Below are positions 1 to 11,662 of a stretch of 64,000 nucleotides of DNA, in pieces. The stretch is from Tilletia caries (lineage: Eukaryota; Basidiomycota; Exobasidiomycetes; Tilletiales; Tilletiaceae), in the NCBI GenBank assembly GCA_032718865.1, contig JALUTQ010000024.1, positions 47,501 to 111,500 on the forward strand, read 5' to 3'. The stretch's first letter is position 1; each line of letters begins with the position of its first letter. The notes under the pieces are model-generated. The model worked only from the letters and a program-made list of their open reading frames with translations, was not told the origin of the DNA and did not search any database. Both the position numbers and the translations under genes were made by a program.

Positions 1-59
1 TCAAGTAGTTCCCGTATTTAAAAAAAATCGAAAAACACCGGGTGCGCCGACCACTCGGC

Positions 60-430
60 ACTCGCAATCGACTTCTCACTCATCCGTTTCACATGTAGAC
101 ACTTCACGCAACTCGTCCGCGGTCGGATCGGTGCGATCGACGGGCGAAGCTGATTTATCGCAGGAGAGTTAGTATACATCATCCTGATCATCTCCGCACA
201 CCCGTGGGGACGTCGGGGATATCAAAATTTGAATTACAGGCGTGATCAGAGCATACGAATCGCACATGTACACCCTGTACGCACCTCGTCCGCGGTCGCA
301 TCGGTCCAATGACCGGGTGAGGCTGAATTATCAAAGTAGAGAGTGGTATTGACCTCCCCATCATAGCCGCACACGCGTACGGACGTTTTAGACATCGAAA
401 TTTGAATTAAAGGCGCCATCAGAGCATACC
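60..430. repeat. Diverged direct repeat, two units of about 170-180 bp
   Basis: Two adjacent units (about 80-250 and 262-430) share ordered blocks: ACATGTA, a CTCGTCCGCGGTCG block, GACGT, AAATTTGAATTA, and a final ATCAGAGCATA. On the minus strand both units encode similar peptides with a common VCG, SASP and TADE(V/L)R order. The right unit is open (minus ORF 246-545, with a hydrophobic stretch upstream of the repeat), while the left unit carries in-frame stops. This looks like an old tandem duplication of a small gene or gene piece. I recognise no family. Confidence 0.5.
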
Positions 431-1203
431 AGAGCATAAGGAAAAACAGTATCACAGAAATCACATTAGCCGCTAGACTTTCCACCTTGGTCCTTTTTTT
501 GAGACCCACACAGGGCCAAATGCCACTCCACACAGACCCGCCCACCCGCTAGACTTCCCACCTTGGGCCAATTCATCCACCCCCCCATCCCCCCCACAGC
601 TACACCACCCAAGCACGCACGCTGGCGCACCCGCTAGCCACCCCCCTGCCAAAAGAGAAAGAGAAGTTTGACCCCAAAAGGTCAAACAAATCTGTGGAAG
701 CAAGAGCTTAGCCTCAGCAGATCGTAGCAACAAGGCTACTCTACTGCTTACAGCACTCCGTTCCAATTTAAGTCGTCTGCAAAGGATTTACCCCCGCCCA
801 TATTTCAATTGCAATCCGTAGACCACAGAACCAGCCTTTCCGCTGCCCTGAGGAACCTACCAAGTATGTAAGTCAGCTTTGTCTAAAGTCAGGTGAGTCG
901 CGTCCGCTCGATGTACTGAAGAGTCGCACCCAGCTGCCAGCAGAACCCGCAATGCACATGGTTTCGATCTCTTGCCTCTTTTTCTGCCATCAATTCTTCC
1001 ACTTTATGCTACCCTTTCACGCCTGTGGCCAACGCTCTTCTCGAGCGCCAAGATCTGGTTTCTCTTCTGGTAGTGAGTGTGGAGTTGCAGGTCGCTTCCC
1101 ACGCTATCAGTGGGACTCAGAGGTGACATCACTTCCTTTGTTCCTTCCTACCACCACAATCTTCCCCCTCTCATCCTCCTCCTTTTCCTTCCTTCATTCA
1201 TTT
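431..1203. other. Intergenic, no supported gene
   Basis: AT/GC-mixed sequence with pyrimidine runs and only short open frames without codon bias or splice support. A short dyad (TTTGACC next to GGTCAAA, about 668-687) is the only local structure seen. Confidence 0.4.
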
Positions 1204-1593
1204 AGAGCAGTTTGCATATTGCTTCGGAATCGGAAATATATATTTTACGCCCGCCAACCTGAGTTTCATGGTTATTATCGTGACTTCAGAGTCTCACAGC
1301 GTCTCTTGGACCACTTTCACGTTGGCCTCGCCCACAAATCCTGCGCGACAGGACCTCTCACCTCGCGGAGCCAAGCCCACAGCAAGACCTCGCCCGTGCC
1401 CGACCGGCACAACGACAGAGTGCAGCCACTGATGCCTGAGGTATGATGTGAGTCTGTGCCTTCGACGTGGTGAGTGCTGGCTGCTGCCGGTCATGGTACT
1501 TGAGAGTTTGAGACCCTCACAGACTTTTTGTGTCTCCTCGCGTTTTGCCCGCAAAATTAATTAATTCGCTCAAAGCAATATGCAAACTGCTCT
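1204..1593. repeat. Segment bounded by a perfect 21-bp inverted repeat
   Basis: Positions 1204-1224 (beginning AGAGCAGTTTGCATATT) are the exact reverse complement of 1573-1593. Inside both arms the sequences stay loosely complementary for another ~30 bp (AT-rich, then a CGCCC/GGGCG-like block), as expected of degraded terminal inverted repeats. The 390-bp segment encodes nothing convincing and I found no clear target-site duplication. It may be a decayed MITE or simply a large hairpin. Confidence 0.45.
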
Positions 1594-2129
1594 ATCTGCT
1601 CTTCACCAAAAACAGCGTCCATACCGCTCCCTTCTGTGATCCGATTATCTTTCTGTTCCCTTTTCCCCCGCACCGAACCGATTTTCTTCTGCTACTTGCG
1701 CTCCTCTCTGTGCTGACAGCTCACCCTATCTTCTCTCACTTCACTTTCATCTCCAGTTCTTCTCTCTTTTCCGCTTCCCCGCTCTCTAGTCTTTTCTTCA
1801 GTCTTGGTCGGTATCTCACCTTCTCCCTCTCCTACCTTCCTCTTCATGCACAACTAACTCCCATCTTCTGCCACGCTCTCCCCCAGTCTGAGCAACGGTA
1901 CGTTCGTTCTAGACCGGATCTCGACTTCTTGCCTTTTTCAACTTTAGCTGCCTTACTCTTCTCCTCAGTTGCTCAGATAGATCTGCTCTACGCCTGCAGG
2001 CCTTCGTCTTATCAACCGCTTCCCCACAGACACGATGGTCATGCAGGCCGACTCATTCTCGCCATCGATTCCGACACTCGGAATGCCTACACATAATCGA
2101 GGTATCCCACATCCCGTCCGCAAAGCTTA

Positions 2130-5100
2130 TGGTCAGCAATCTCAATACATATACGCGGCCCCACATTGACGCGCGGCATCCTCCGCAAGAACATCAGCTG
2201 CTAGCGCTGCACGGTGAGTAATGACTAGTGAGTACCTACCCTAATCCTGCAGCTGACTGGTAAGTCAGACTTACATCCGTCATAGACGAATCTGACGAGC
2301 GGTTCCTAGGCTCTGATCCCGCAGACGCTGTTCATCACGTCCCATCGCCGTTCATCACGTCTCACTCGTTGCTCAGAACTCTTCTCTGACACTCCCACAG
2401 TTTACTCTTACCGCAATTAGGAACCTGATCAGTTGGCACTCACACAACTCCCACTTTTCCTTTCCGATTCTGACCATAGCACATCTCGCTCACATGCCTC
2501 AACATCGTTCCTAGATTCTGCAGGTACTATCAAGTTTAACCCTCCAGGGTATACCTTTGGAAGCCAGACGAGTGGTCCCAATCCGGAAAGGTGAGATCAC
2601 AGTCGTCCGCACGCGAGCCTCACGTTCGAGAGACACGTTGGCTGATTGGATGCGCATTGCGGTCATGCCCAGATGTCAAAGATGGGCCCCTGGTCGTGTG
2701 CACATCCTTTGAGGCGAGCATTGGAGAAAGGCAAGCACGCCGAGCACAAGCTCACGAGCACGGTGATGCTCGGGGTCTCATGAAACGACCTGGAGCTCAG
2801 CGGGAGTAGGGCGCAACTGATGAGTGTCTCGTCGCACGCTCTCTGCCAGAGTGAACACGAGGCGGAAACGTACTGAAATTCTTTCATGTCTCCTTCAGGA
2901 TGCCGCCAAGTTCGAGGTACGAGCCCTGAATTCTCACACCGGAAACGTCGTGCGGCCCCTCGAGAACCAGGAAGTAAATATCCGCGGTATGCTGCATGAA
3001 GTCTCCTTTGGCGAGCCTCGATACTTGTCGCGTTCTCCGTTCCACGTCAAGCTCAATGCCCTCACCGGCCAAAAGCCAGATTCTCCCGAGCATTGGATCC
3101 ACATGCTCGCATCTTCAAGGCAGTGAGTAGAGACTGGCCTTCAATGTTCCCGCTTTCCTAGCGCGAGTACCATCCCGCCCACCATCCTTCTTTGTACACG
3201 GACATGAGAATTCTTTGACCCTTCCTTTCTCTTCCCGTCGGAGCTTCATGCTTCATGTCTACCATCAGTTACGTATACAGGGCCATGAGGTGGGAGCATC
3301 AGCCCCCGACCCAGGCGCAAACCAGGCACGCGCGCAGCAGCCGTCAGCGCCATAACTCCGTGCGGTACATCTCTGCCTTTGACCTATCGTATCCTCGGTA
3401 CTCATCTGCGCAATCCTCGAGAACGGTGAGTCCATTCCTGAACCGGCCAGAGGGCAGTTACCCGCTACCATCATCGCATCGTCACGCAAGTCGTTCTCTC
3501 TCTCCACTGATGTCTAAATTCCTTTAACAGCACAGCGCCATTGGACTAATCCCTCCCTCCCAGCTCCCTTCCTCTCTTCTTGAATGTCCAGGCAGGTACG
3601 TCCATGGCAAGCAGGACGAGCTCGAACGAATGCAAATCACTCAAGCTCGTCGTCAAGCAATCCGGCGCAAGGTTCAAGCCTGTCCAGCCTGACCCCCCGA
3701 GCAAGATCCCTCATCCGCGCCAGGGCCTCAGAAGCTTCAAAACGCCCAGCAGCAGAGAGTGGTCCCTTTGCCCACGGCTCTGCATAGGCCTTGGGCCAGA
3801 GCGATTAAAATCCGAGGGCACCAACACTCAGTGTCCCTTGCTACTTGCGGCATCCTGCTGGGCAGACTTGAGCTTGAGGCTTCGGCTGAAGCCCACTTAC
3901 TTTCGTCTGTACTGAGCTCTCCCTTACTCGATACTCATCTCTTCATCAGAGCCCTTGTCTACAGGTCACCCTCCAGATTGCCGTGCAGGTCACCAAGCTT
4001 CACGTCTCGGCTGCGGTCATCATCGTCCCGTCGCTCCTCTTTGCATTCACAGCAACCGATGCCGCCGTCCAGCTCAAAGGTACGTTATCCATGTCCCGTC
4101 TTGATCGAGTCTGAGAGGACAAATTCTGATCGGGTCTTTCATTGACCTTCGGTCCTTGCAAGCTGCAGTCCTTCCCTCTCCATATTGGTCCATAAAGGCG
4201 GCCAGGTTACCAGCATCGTCCACATCATCCATCACAAGCAGAAGACTGGCTCCAAATGCTGCTCGACCTTCCCTCACTTCCCTTCCTACATCCGAACTCA
4301 GAACGATCACGATCACCCGAACGATTCGCAGGCCATCTGCAGCTTGGATGACACTCAAGAATGTGTCGGCCGTCCATCACCGGGAATGGCATGACGAAGT
4401 GCGCATCGAAAGGCTCCCCCATCATCCGACACTGAGAAATGGACACGCGTGTGACGTCCTATACGAACGCATCGCAGCCCTTACGTTCGAAGTTGAGCTG
4501 TCCTTGTCGTCACGCAACGAGCAAACCGGCGAAGAACTCCTCGTTTGCAGGACCCAGAATGTTCACTTGCGCCGCGGAAACGGTCTATAACGGCAGGCGA
4601 CGAAGTCCCCGCGAACAGGTGCGTACATCCATGCAACACCCATGTTCTGCGAATGCCCATCTTGAAGGCTTGGGTTTGGTCCTCACTGCTTTCCTTTGTT
4701 CCTGAAAGGCACACTGCCCACATTCCCATAGTCATGCTCGTCTAACGCCCTTGAAACGGCGAGGGCCGACTGACTTCCGTGACGTGGCATACCGCATACG
4801 TACGCTGAGGCTGCGGACTCTGCGTCTCATCCCGGACGAAGGCATCGCTGACCACAAGCAACTCTGGATCTGTGCTCCTGCAGACCATGACCTCGTGATC
4901 CACTCCGTCTCATTGGGCATCACATACAGAACGCTATGAACGATCTGATCACGGACGATGTCTACATTGATGGGCACTCCAATCTTGAAGGCATCGATCC
5001 TATTGTTGGTTTGGACTCTTTCGAATTGCTGTCGACAAATGACTATGATGGGATGTGTACGCGACCCAGCCCCCTGCCGTACGAAATGCGTAATGCATCC

Positions 5101-5240
5101 ATTCTTCCGTTATGGTCGGCCCTGTCGTCGGATTGGCCGCGCGTCCACTGAGCGTCTTCACTGCTACTTGGCGAGCCGGGACGACGTCTGCGCCAGGGTC
5201 AGATCGTGCGCCAGCATGATGTCGAACGCCAGATAAGTCG
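2130..5240 (+). pseudogene. Decayed or highly fragmented protein gene, family unknown
   Basis: Several segments show fungal coding bias and plausible splice borders, but not in one continuous frame. They are: 2130-2213 (ATG start, ending at a GTGAGT donor); about 2524-2710 (after a CTGCAG acceptor); 2899-3121 (after TCCTTCAG, before GTGAGT; includes VRPLENQEVNIRGMLHEVSF); about 3590-4079 (with a frame change near 3690 and ending in AAAG/GTACGT); about 4155-4590 (includes DVLYERIAALTFEVELSL); 4751-4939; and 4936-5151. The last two overlap in different frames around a TGA. Pieces are hydrophilic to mildly hydrophobic and I recognise no domain. Alternatives are a multi-exon living gene whose introns I have misplaced, or a pseudogene with frameshifts. 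The second fits the abrupt frame changes better. Confidence 0.4.
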
Positions 5241-5882
5241 TATACCAGCCTAACTGCAGATAAGAAGAGGGAGTGGAGTCAGCGTTCTGTGAGATGTGAG
5301 AGATCAAGGAGAGCGGAATGATGCTCACCTAGCCTGCCGACTGGCTATTTGCTGGAAACCAGAGCTTTTTACTGCGTTTGTGCCTCATCCTGCTCGGATG
5401 AGCTGCTCAAGTCGCTTGGAACTGTAAGCAAACACAGGGATCTTGGATGGGGGAGAAGGAGGCGAGACCGAGAACTGAGGTGAGTGAGTGATGGGGATTG
5501 GGGTAAGGTGCACAGCGAGTAGAAGTGGAAAAGATGTCAGTCAACAGTCAGTCTGATTGATATTGGGAGGATGAGGAACGCGGGCGGTCGTGAGGACGGC
5601 CTCACAGAGCCGCCCAGTGTATATTCACTTGTCGTGCTCTAGCTCCCTCAATGCACCAGCTCCCAAGGAACCTCCTCCTCGGAACACCTCAATTCCTCGC
5701 AAGCAACTCAACTGCCACACTGCATCCTGTTTGAAAAGCTGTCGCGTCGCCATACGGAGTAGGAAAGGAAAGGAGAATGCAGGCTTGATGGGAAAAAGAA
5801 TCATCGCTTGCAGTGATGTCCGGGCGGCGAGTTTGTACAAGGGGGGATCCAGAATGGCGAGAACAGAGAGGGAGACGAGGAA
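5241..5882. other. Intergenic / probable 3' region of the CUE gene
   Basis: No coding segment is supported. The long plus-strand frame that starts near 5590 is antisense to the CUE-domain gene and low-complexity. Confidence 0.4.
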
Positions 5883-7844
5883 TCAGTCGTCGTCGGCAAA
5901 AGGATTGCTCACGTATTCCTCCTCGTCCGAATCGTCTCCGCCATGCGCGTCTCGCTCTTCTGAGCGCGAATCCAAGGACCGCCGTTCGCCAGCGATCAAA
6001 CTTGCGCCCGCGAGTCCGCCTCCCGCAGCCCCCATACCTGCCATGAGACCAACAGAGCCTGTGCTGGTCGAAGCGGACAGGGTTTTGGATCCGTTGCCCT
6101 GTGCTGAAGGAGCAAGCGCCGCTTCAGGCGCTGGTGGGGGAAGCTCCTTTTGTTCCCTCGCAGTGGAGGCTGGCGCCTTGGTCCGCGCCGCACCACCCCA
6201 TCCAAGAAGCTCGTCGTCATCATCTGTAGCATCGGTAGTAGAAGCACTCGTTGCCGAGCCTTTTCCCGTTGTTGAAGACTGGACCTTGGCTGGTGGCTTG
6301 ACGCTTCCTCGGGCGAGGATCTGTGCGAGCTCGTCCTCGCCCACCGTTGTGGCGTCCTTGTCGAAGGCACTCGGACTCATCAATCCCCTAGGATTGGAGC
6401 CGACGGACGACCCACTGACATTGCGGCCTGGACCCGATGCTGTTGATCCTGAGCCTCCGGTACCGAGACTGGGAAGGGACCAGCGAGACCCGAGGTTGGT
6501 GAAGCTGCTGTTGCTGCCACTGCGTTCTCGCGGTGATGAGGGTGGTTCAGCGAGGCGTTGTTGAGCAGGGGATGCTGTGGAGCGACCTTCAGCCGGAGTC
6601 GCTGTGCCGGAATTTCGTGCGCCGGATGAGCTCGAATCAGCTCCAAAGGATGCGGCCGCCTTGGCTTTCAGCGCTGAGAAGGTCGACGCAGCCTTGGAGA
6701 TTCCAACTATGATATGACACCATGGCCATTCAGCAATGGGGAGGTTAGATTCGAGCTTCCACAGGACGGGAATCAGGGACAGAATCCTTCGCAGCACTCA
6801 CCCTCAGCGAAGCGATTGAAATCTTCCTGCCACTGCTTTGCCTCGTTTGGGCCCGGAAGACCAGGGATGAGACTCTGTGAAGGGTCGTGGGCACGACTTG
6901 GCGGCGGCGCGTGATACGCTGCGCGTGCAGCCGGCGGAGCAACCGGCTTCCGAACACGCGGCTGGTACGCGAGCTTCGAAGGGTCGTAATTTGCCGGGGC
7001 AGACTGGGATGGTGGCCCGCCGCCAGCTTGGAAGAGACCTCCAAAGCCACCTCCAGCTCGGGTGGAGCCAGAGCGCCGTTGCTGTTGGTGTTGTTGCTGC
7101 GCAAGGTCGATGTCCCGATCTTGCTCTGCGGCCAGATGAGCGGCGAGGGCAGCGTCCGCGTCGACCTGAGTGCTCTCCGCCGGCGCTTGAAAGGTTGGGT
7201 CGTTCATTTGCAGCAGGGCGTTGATTGCTGCCAAAAGCAAGGAACATGAAGGTCAGAACAATGCTGAGCAGTAGCGATTGATGGGCGAGGAAGAATCGGA
7301 GTCCCCCCTTCTCACCTGTCTCAGTGTTCCCGCCGGTGGAGTCGAGCACGAGAGCCACGGTGTCGAGGTCGAGATCCGGGAACATGGAGTGCAGACTGTG
7401 CACACTTTCCGGATGTCTAGTCTGCCTCTGCGCCCTGCGGTCACCACCACCTGCTGCTCCTGCTGTTCTGGCACGGTCGCCCTCAGACGGCGCGGTGACA
7501 GCCGCCGTTGCGGCTGCGGGAGTTGTGCCCGCTGGCGTCGGTGAAAGCGAGCGCGCGGAGACAGGCGAGAGCGTCTGGGGCGATGTCGGCTCATTGGCGT
7601 CCGGCTCGTCTCCAATCACGTATCCGCCGCCTTCCTCCTCCTCCTCATCCTCGTCGACATCCTTCCGGGGGTGAGGCTTGGGGGCCTCGTTGCTCGCTGC
7701 TGCGGGTGTTGATGGCGCGGCTGCGGAGTTGCTGTCGTTGTGAGCTGCCGGGGTGCCCACGTCGCCTTGCTGGCTGCCGTCGTCGCCCAATGCGTCGGCG
7801 AGCGAGCGCGTGTCGATGTTGCCCGGCTCAGTCTGGTTCTCCAT
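5883..7844 (-). CDS. CUE-domain ubiquitin-binding protein (Cue5-like)
   Basis: Three exons on the minus strand: 7844-7316, 7227-6802 and 6706-5883, all with GT-AG borders that keep frame. The start ATG opens an acidic/Ser-rich N-terminus. The CUE domain spans the first intron: MFPDLDLDTVALVLDSTGGN, then after the junction TETAINALLQMNDP. These are the expected FP and LL/DP positions of the ubiquitin-binding three-helix fold. The rest is disordered: a proline-rich central part, a GISKAASTFSALKAKAAASFG helix, Ser/Gly/Thr-rich sequence, and an acidic tail with an NPF motif. CUE proteins such as Cue5 bind ubiquitinated cargo, in yeast to deliver aggregates to autophagy. Cytosolic adaptor function is inferred from this family. 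An Atg8-interacting motif is not obvious. Confidence 0.8.
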
Positions 7845-8344
7845 TGTGTGCGCTGGCTGTGTGTGTATGCTGCGTGATGGGAACGTGGTGGTAAATGTCT
7901 GTGAGCTGTAACATGGCTGGCTGGCTGGCTGGTGCTCATCACCTTCCTCCGTCTGTATCTATCTCATCATCATCACCGCGCTCGATAACCGGACTCGCCT
8001 TTCCGCAACCAAGTCGCCGCTCACGCGCCCCTCAACGAGTCAACTCCAGAACGACTTGATTTTGATTTCCCTTGCCGAGTGTTGCGCAGCGAGAGAGTGC
8101 AATGTGGAAGGCAAACAAACAATAATGGATGGTGAGAGCGAAGGGAGGGTGGGTGTATACAACAAGTAAAAGGAGTAAGGACAGAAGGAGAAAGGCCCAG
8201 TCCGCTCCCTGGACCTTTCCGTCTCGACGCTGGGGAGAAACCGACGAGAGAGAGTGGGTGTTCCGTGCATGGGGTTCGTACAGATCAGCAAGTGGGTTGC
8301 TCGGAACCCAGATTCCAGACGGGACATCGAGGGGTCCAGACGTT
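7845..8344. promoter_or_regulatory. Upstream region of the CUE gene / 3' side of the lipase gene
   Basis: This stretch holds the presumed promoter of the minus-strand CUE gene and the 3' flank of the lipase. A (TGGC)n microsatellite lies at about 7914-7932, within ~90 bp of the CUE start. No ORF with codon bias was seen. Confidence 0.4.
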
Positions 8345-10588
8345 TTACTTGCACGAGCTGTCGGCAGTGCCCTTGTGGAAGGCGTCGATCCACTTGCCGA
8401 GGTCGTCGGCACGGGAGAGCTCTGTAAAGAGAGACATGGAAACATCAGTCAAGCCGATCGACATCCTTTACAAGAATTCAGCAGGAATCTGGATCCTGAT
8501 CCTTAAACTCACCCTCGCCGACGTGGCTCTGACCAGAGTCAGTGACGAAGTTGATCGAAGCACCTGGGGGCGGAAAGAAAGGTAGAGGGACCGAGCAAGG
8601 TCAGCGACATCGTCCGCGAACCTCGAGTTTCTGCATCAAACAAGAAAGAAACTCACCCTTGGCACACTGCTCGGTGGCATACCGCTTGGCGTCTCCGTAA
8701 GGAATACTGATGCGAAGGGGGAACGAGAAAGGCAAATGCGTCAGTTCCGATGCCTTTCCATCGGTCAAAGACAGTATCTGGCGTAATGCTCACATGTCAT
8801 CCTTGTCCGAGTGGTACATGATCGTCTTGACCTTGAGCGTCTTGCCGTTGCTGCCGAGCAGGTTCTCGTTCAGGCGCTTCCGGGGGACAGGGGCGTCGAG
8901 GGGGTTTTGGGTCGTGAAAAGGGAGAACAGGTCCTTGCCGGAGTAGTCGAAAACAACTAGATAAGAGTTGTCCGTGTCAGCCTTGTCTTCCCCGCGGTGC
9001 TGATCCTGTCACTGCTTTGAAACAGAGAGAAATACGTACCTTGGGCCAGGCACTTGTTGTTCTGGATGTCCTTGATCAATGCGGTGCCGTTAGGGTAGAC
9101 GCTGGCGTCGATGTATTCCTGTTCGGTTCGAAGGCAGCTCGAGTCAGATTTCAGGAAGCATGGTTCGCGTCATGAAGAAGGAGGGGAAGTAGCAGAATTG
9201 CGCACCTTGATGTCAGGGTAGGCGTTGTATCTGTAGTCAGAACAGAGGAATTTGCTATCGTCAGCAGATGGCACTCGAACCGCCTGGTCGGAGATCGACT
9301 CACTCGCCCACGATACCTGCACCGGCGAAGCCAACGAAGGTCTGTAAGAGGTCAGTCAATTCCAGAATCACGTCAGAATACTTTCCTGATCCCGGCGCAG
9401 CAGATGGAAAGATTCAACATACACCCCTGAGAGCGAGGTTGCGGAAAGTTTCGGTCAGTGAATCGGGTCCCTAGGAGAGATGCGCGTTGGAGACGGACTC
9501 ACTTGTTCAAGTAGTTCAGAACGCTCGTCAGGTTGACAGGAGTACCACCGATGACCTGTCCGATGATGTTGAGCGTGGGAGCATAGGACGGGTACAGCTG
9601 GCTTCCCCAAGCAGTTGCGTGGGCACCTGTACAGAGCAACGACCAGGATCAGACCTCTGTCTAGCATCAGATTTGGTGCCGCCGAAAGTACATACCACCG
9701 GAATAGCCGCCCATCACGATCGGTGTCTTGATGCTGATTTTCGTGATGACAAGAGGATCAGCAAATGGGGGCTCATGAGGTGATAGTCGTATGGGACGTT
9801 CTGTATTAGGAACACGTACCTGACCCCAGGAATGGCAGTGGGGAAGCTGGTAGCTGCCTTAAGAGAGTCGAGCACGGCGTGGCCCTCCATGGGACCAACG
9901 AAGACGAGAGCACGGCTACCCTCGTGGTCAGGGATGTTCACCTGAAACAGTCAACAGGAAAAGTGTGAACATGGGCTGCCATGGTAATGATAGTGCTCCG
10001 CAGCAGAAAAGTAATTACTCACGTAGTAACCGTTCTGGAGCGAAGGCTCGAGACCCTGGTTGACGAAGGGGATAAGACCGGCGAAGTTGGACTTGCTGTT
10101 CGCGACAATGGCGGCGGAAGGAGCACAGTCAACCGAGGCGGAGTCCTCCGGGAGCTGGATGGACACAATCTTGGAGGGGCTCTGGGGTTTCTTGGGCACC
10201 AGGATGGTGGTGACGGTGTGATCTGAAAGGTGAGATATGAGGAGGAGGATGTTTTCGGTTAGCCTGAGCCGAGGAAAGGGTATAACGACACATGCTCACC
10301 AGCGGCACCGAGAGCGTCGGTGGTCTTGAAGAGGATCTGGTAAGCAGCCGCAGCGTTGGAGCTGGAAGGCTTAACCTGGCGAGACCGGAGGATAGCACCG
10401 TTCGCCTTGCTCTCCCAGCCGGAGGGAGGCTGGTAGAAGGCGTCCTGAGAAGGAAGGCCAGCGGCGGTGGTGTTGTCGCTGCCGCCAAAGAGCAGGCGGG
10501 CCTCAAGCGAGCGCTGGCTGTAGGGAGCGGCCATGACGGCCGTGGCCAGGACGGCGGAGAGGAGGACGAATGACTTGGCGAGCTGCAT
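8345..10588 (-). CDS. Secreted lipase, CalA/LIP family
   Basis: A gene of about 13 small exons; the first is 10588-10300 and the stop is 8347-8345. It starts with a clear signal peptide (hydrophobic FVLLSAVLATAVMAAP) and a short pro-region. Family landmarks in order: YQILFKTTDALG, the nucleophile elbow GGYSGG (9733-9696 exon), PSYAPTLNIIGQVIGGTPVN, the acid-residue region YHSDKDD, and the histidine in SGQSHVGE near the C-terminus. These are the Ser-Asp-His triad sites of fungal secretory lipases like Candida antarctica lipase A, which hydrolyse triacylglycerols outside the cell. Keeping frame between LNYLNK (exon ending 9503) and TFVGFAGAG requires a 4-nt exon GGGT at 9426-9423 between a CTCAG acceptor and a GTATGT donor. 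This is inferred from frame and homology and needs cDNA. Confidence 0.88.
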
Positions 10589-11662
10589 TGTGAATAACCT
10601 GGATGGAGGAAAGACTGCGGGGGATAAAAGTAATAAGCTTAGGGGGAAGGGAGCGGGATGGAGAGGGAATGAGGGATCTGCTGGAGACGAGGGAAGTGTT
10701 GGAGATCAGAAAAGGGTTAGAGAACAGGAAAGGTGAGCGGTGAGGTTCAGCACAACAGGTCTTTATTTATAGGGATGCTGTCCATTGCCTCGGCCGAAGC
10801 AGCCTCTTGTTGTGTGGTTATACAGGCGCCGGGGCTGAAACCGAGCACGGCGAAGGATCGACAAATTCCCCCGCACGCATGGAAAGGCAGCAAAAGGGGG
10901 GAAGGGTGGAATATGGAATATAAGCGTGGAACGACATCTTCGGTCATGGGGACGAAGTATGTACGTAAGCGAGCCTTGTTCTTGGAGATGCAGAGGGGCG
11001 TGGGCCCTTATAAGCATGGCCAAGGAGTCCGAAAAAGTGCCGGGGCGTTCTGCTGCGTTTCGACTGTCGCGACTCGTGGATTCGGTGCTGCCCTGCCTTC
11101 ACGCACGCTTCACGACCTGTCGATCAGGTTCCGCAAGACAACAAACAAGTCCGCTCCCAGCTCCCAGGCCGCCGGTCCACCGCAGATCATTTTGTGCGAC
11201 TCACCCAGGCAGGCCCATACATGACCCCAGACCCACCAGGCCGGACCTTCCGCACCGGTGCTGACTGCGTAGCGTCGTGCGCGGATCGATTCATTGTTGG
11301 TGTCGGCAGCACAAGGAAGGTCGTCGTGGCCGCGTTGTCACTGTGACGGAGAATTATCAAGGTAAGGGGGTCTGGAACGATCCAAATCCCGACCAGAGAA
11401 CGTTCTATGAGCATGGAAGACATGTTACTACTTATATCAAGGGACGCCCGCGCATGGATGCCTCATGCCTCATCTTTCCCCAGACTCTCATCCGTCCTGT
11501 CCAGCTTCAAACAGGCCACTTCGGAGCGCGGGGACATCAAGGACGGGGGACTAAGCCCTGCTGACCACGAGTAAGAGAACCGTGCCTCTCGTGCCAGAGT
11601 CTCCCTTGAATTCCTGGTGGGTTGCTCATTGAGACGCTCAGAACAGTGAGCAGAGCCGTGCT
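10589..11662. promoter_or_regulatory. Lipase promoter and spacer to the Ash2-like gene
   Basis: About 1.07 kb between the lipase start and the 3' end of the SPRY gene. AT-rich TATA-like stretches occur at about 10620-10640 and 10753-10766 on the lipase side. Short open frames (for example 11277-11564, plus) lack codon bias and splice support. I see no gene here. Confidence 0.4.

Noticed and set aside
4074..4358. Minus-strand frame with a Walker-B/NB-ARC-like stretch (SLLLVMDDVDD)
   Set aside because: No P-loop or other NB-ARC motif lies upstream, and the plus strand shows better codon bias and splice sites in the same place.
5590..6564. 324-codon plus-strand open frame
   Set aside because: It is antisense to the CUE gene's disordered third exon. 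GC-rich low-complexity sequence opens frames on both strands.
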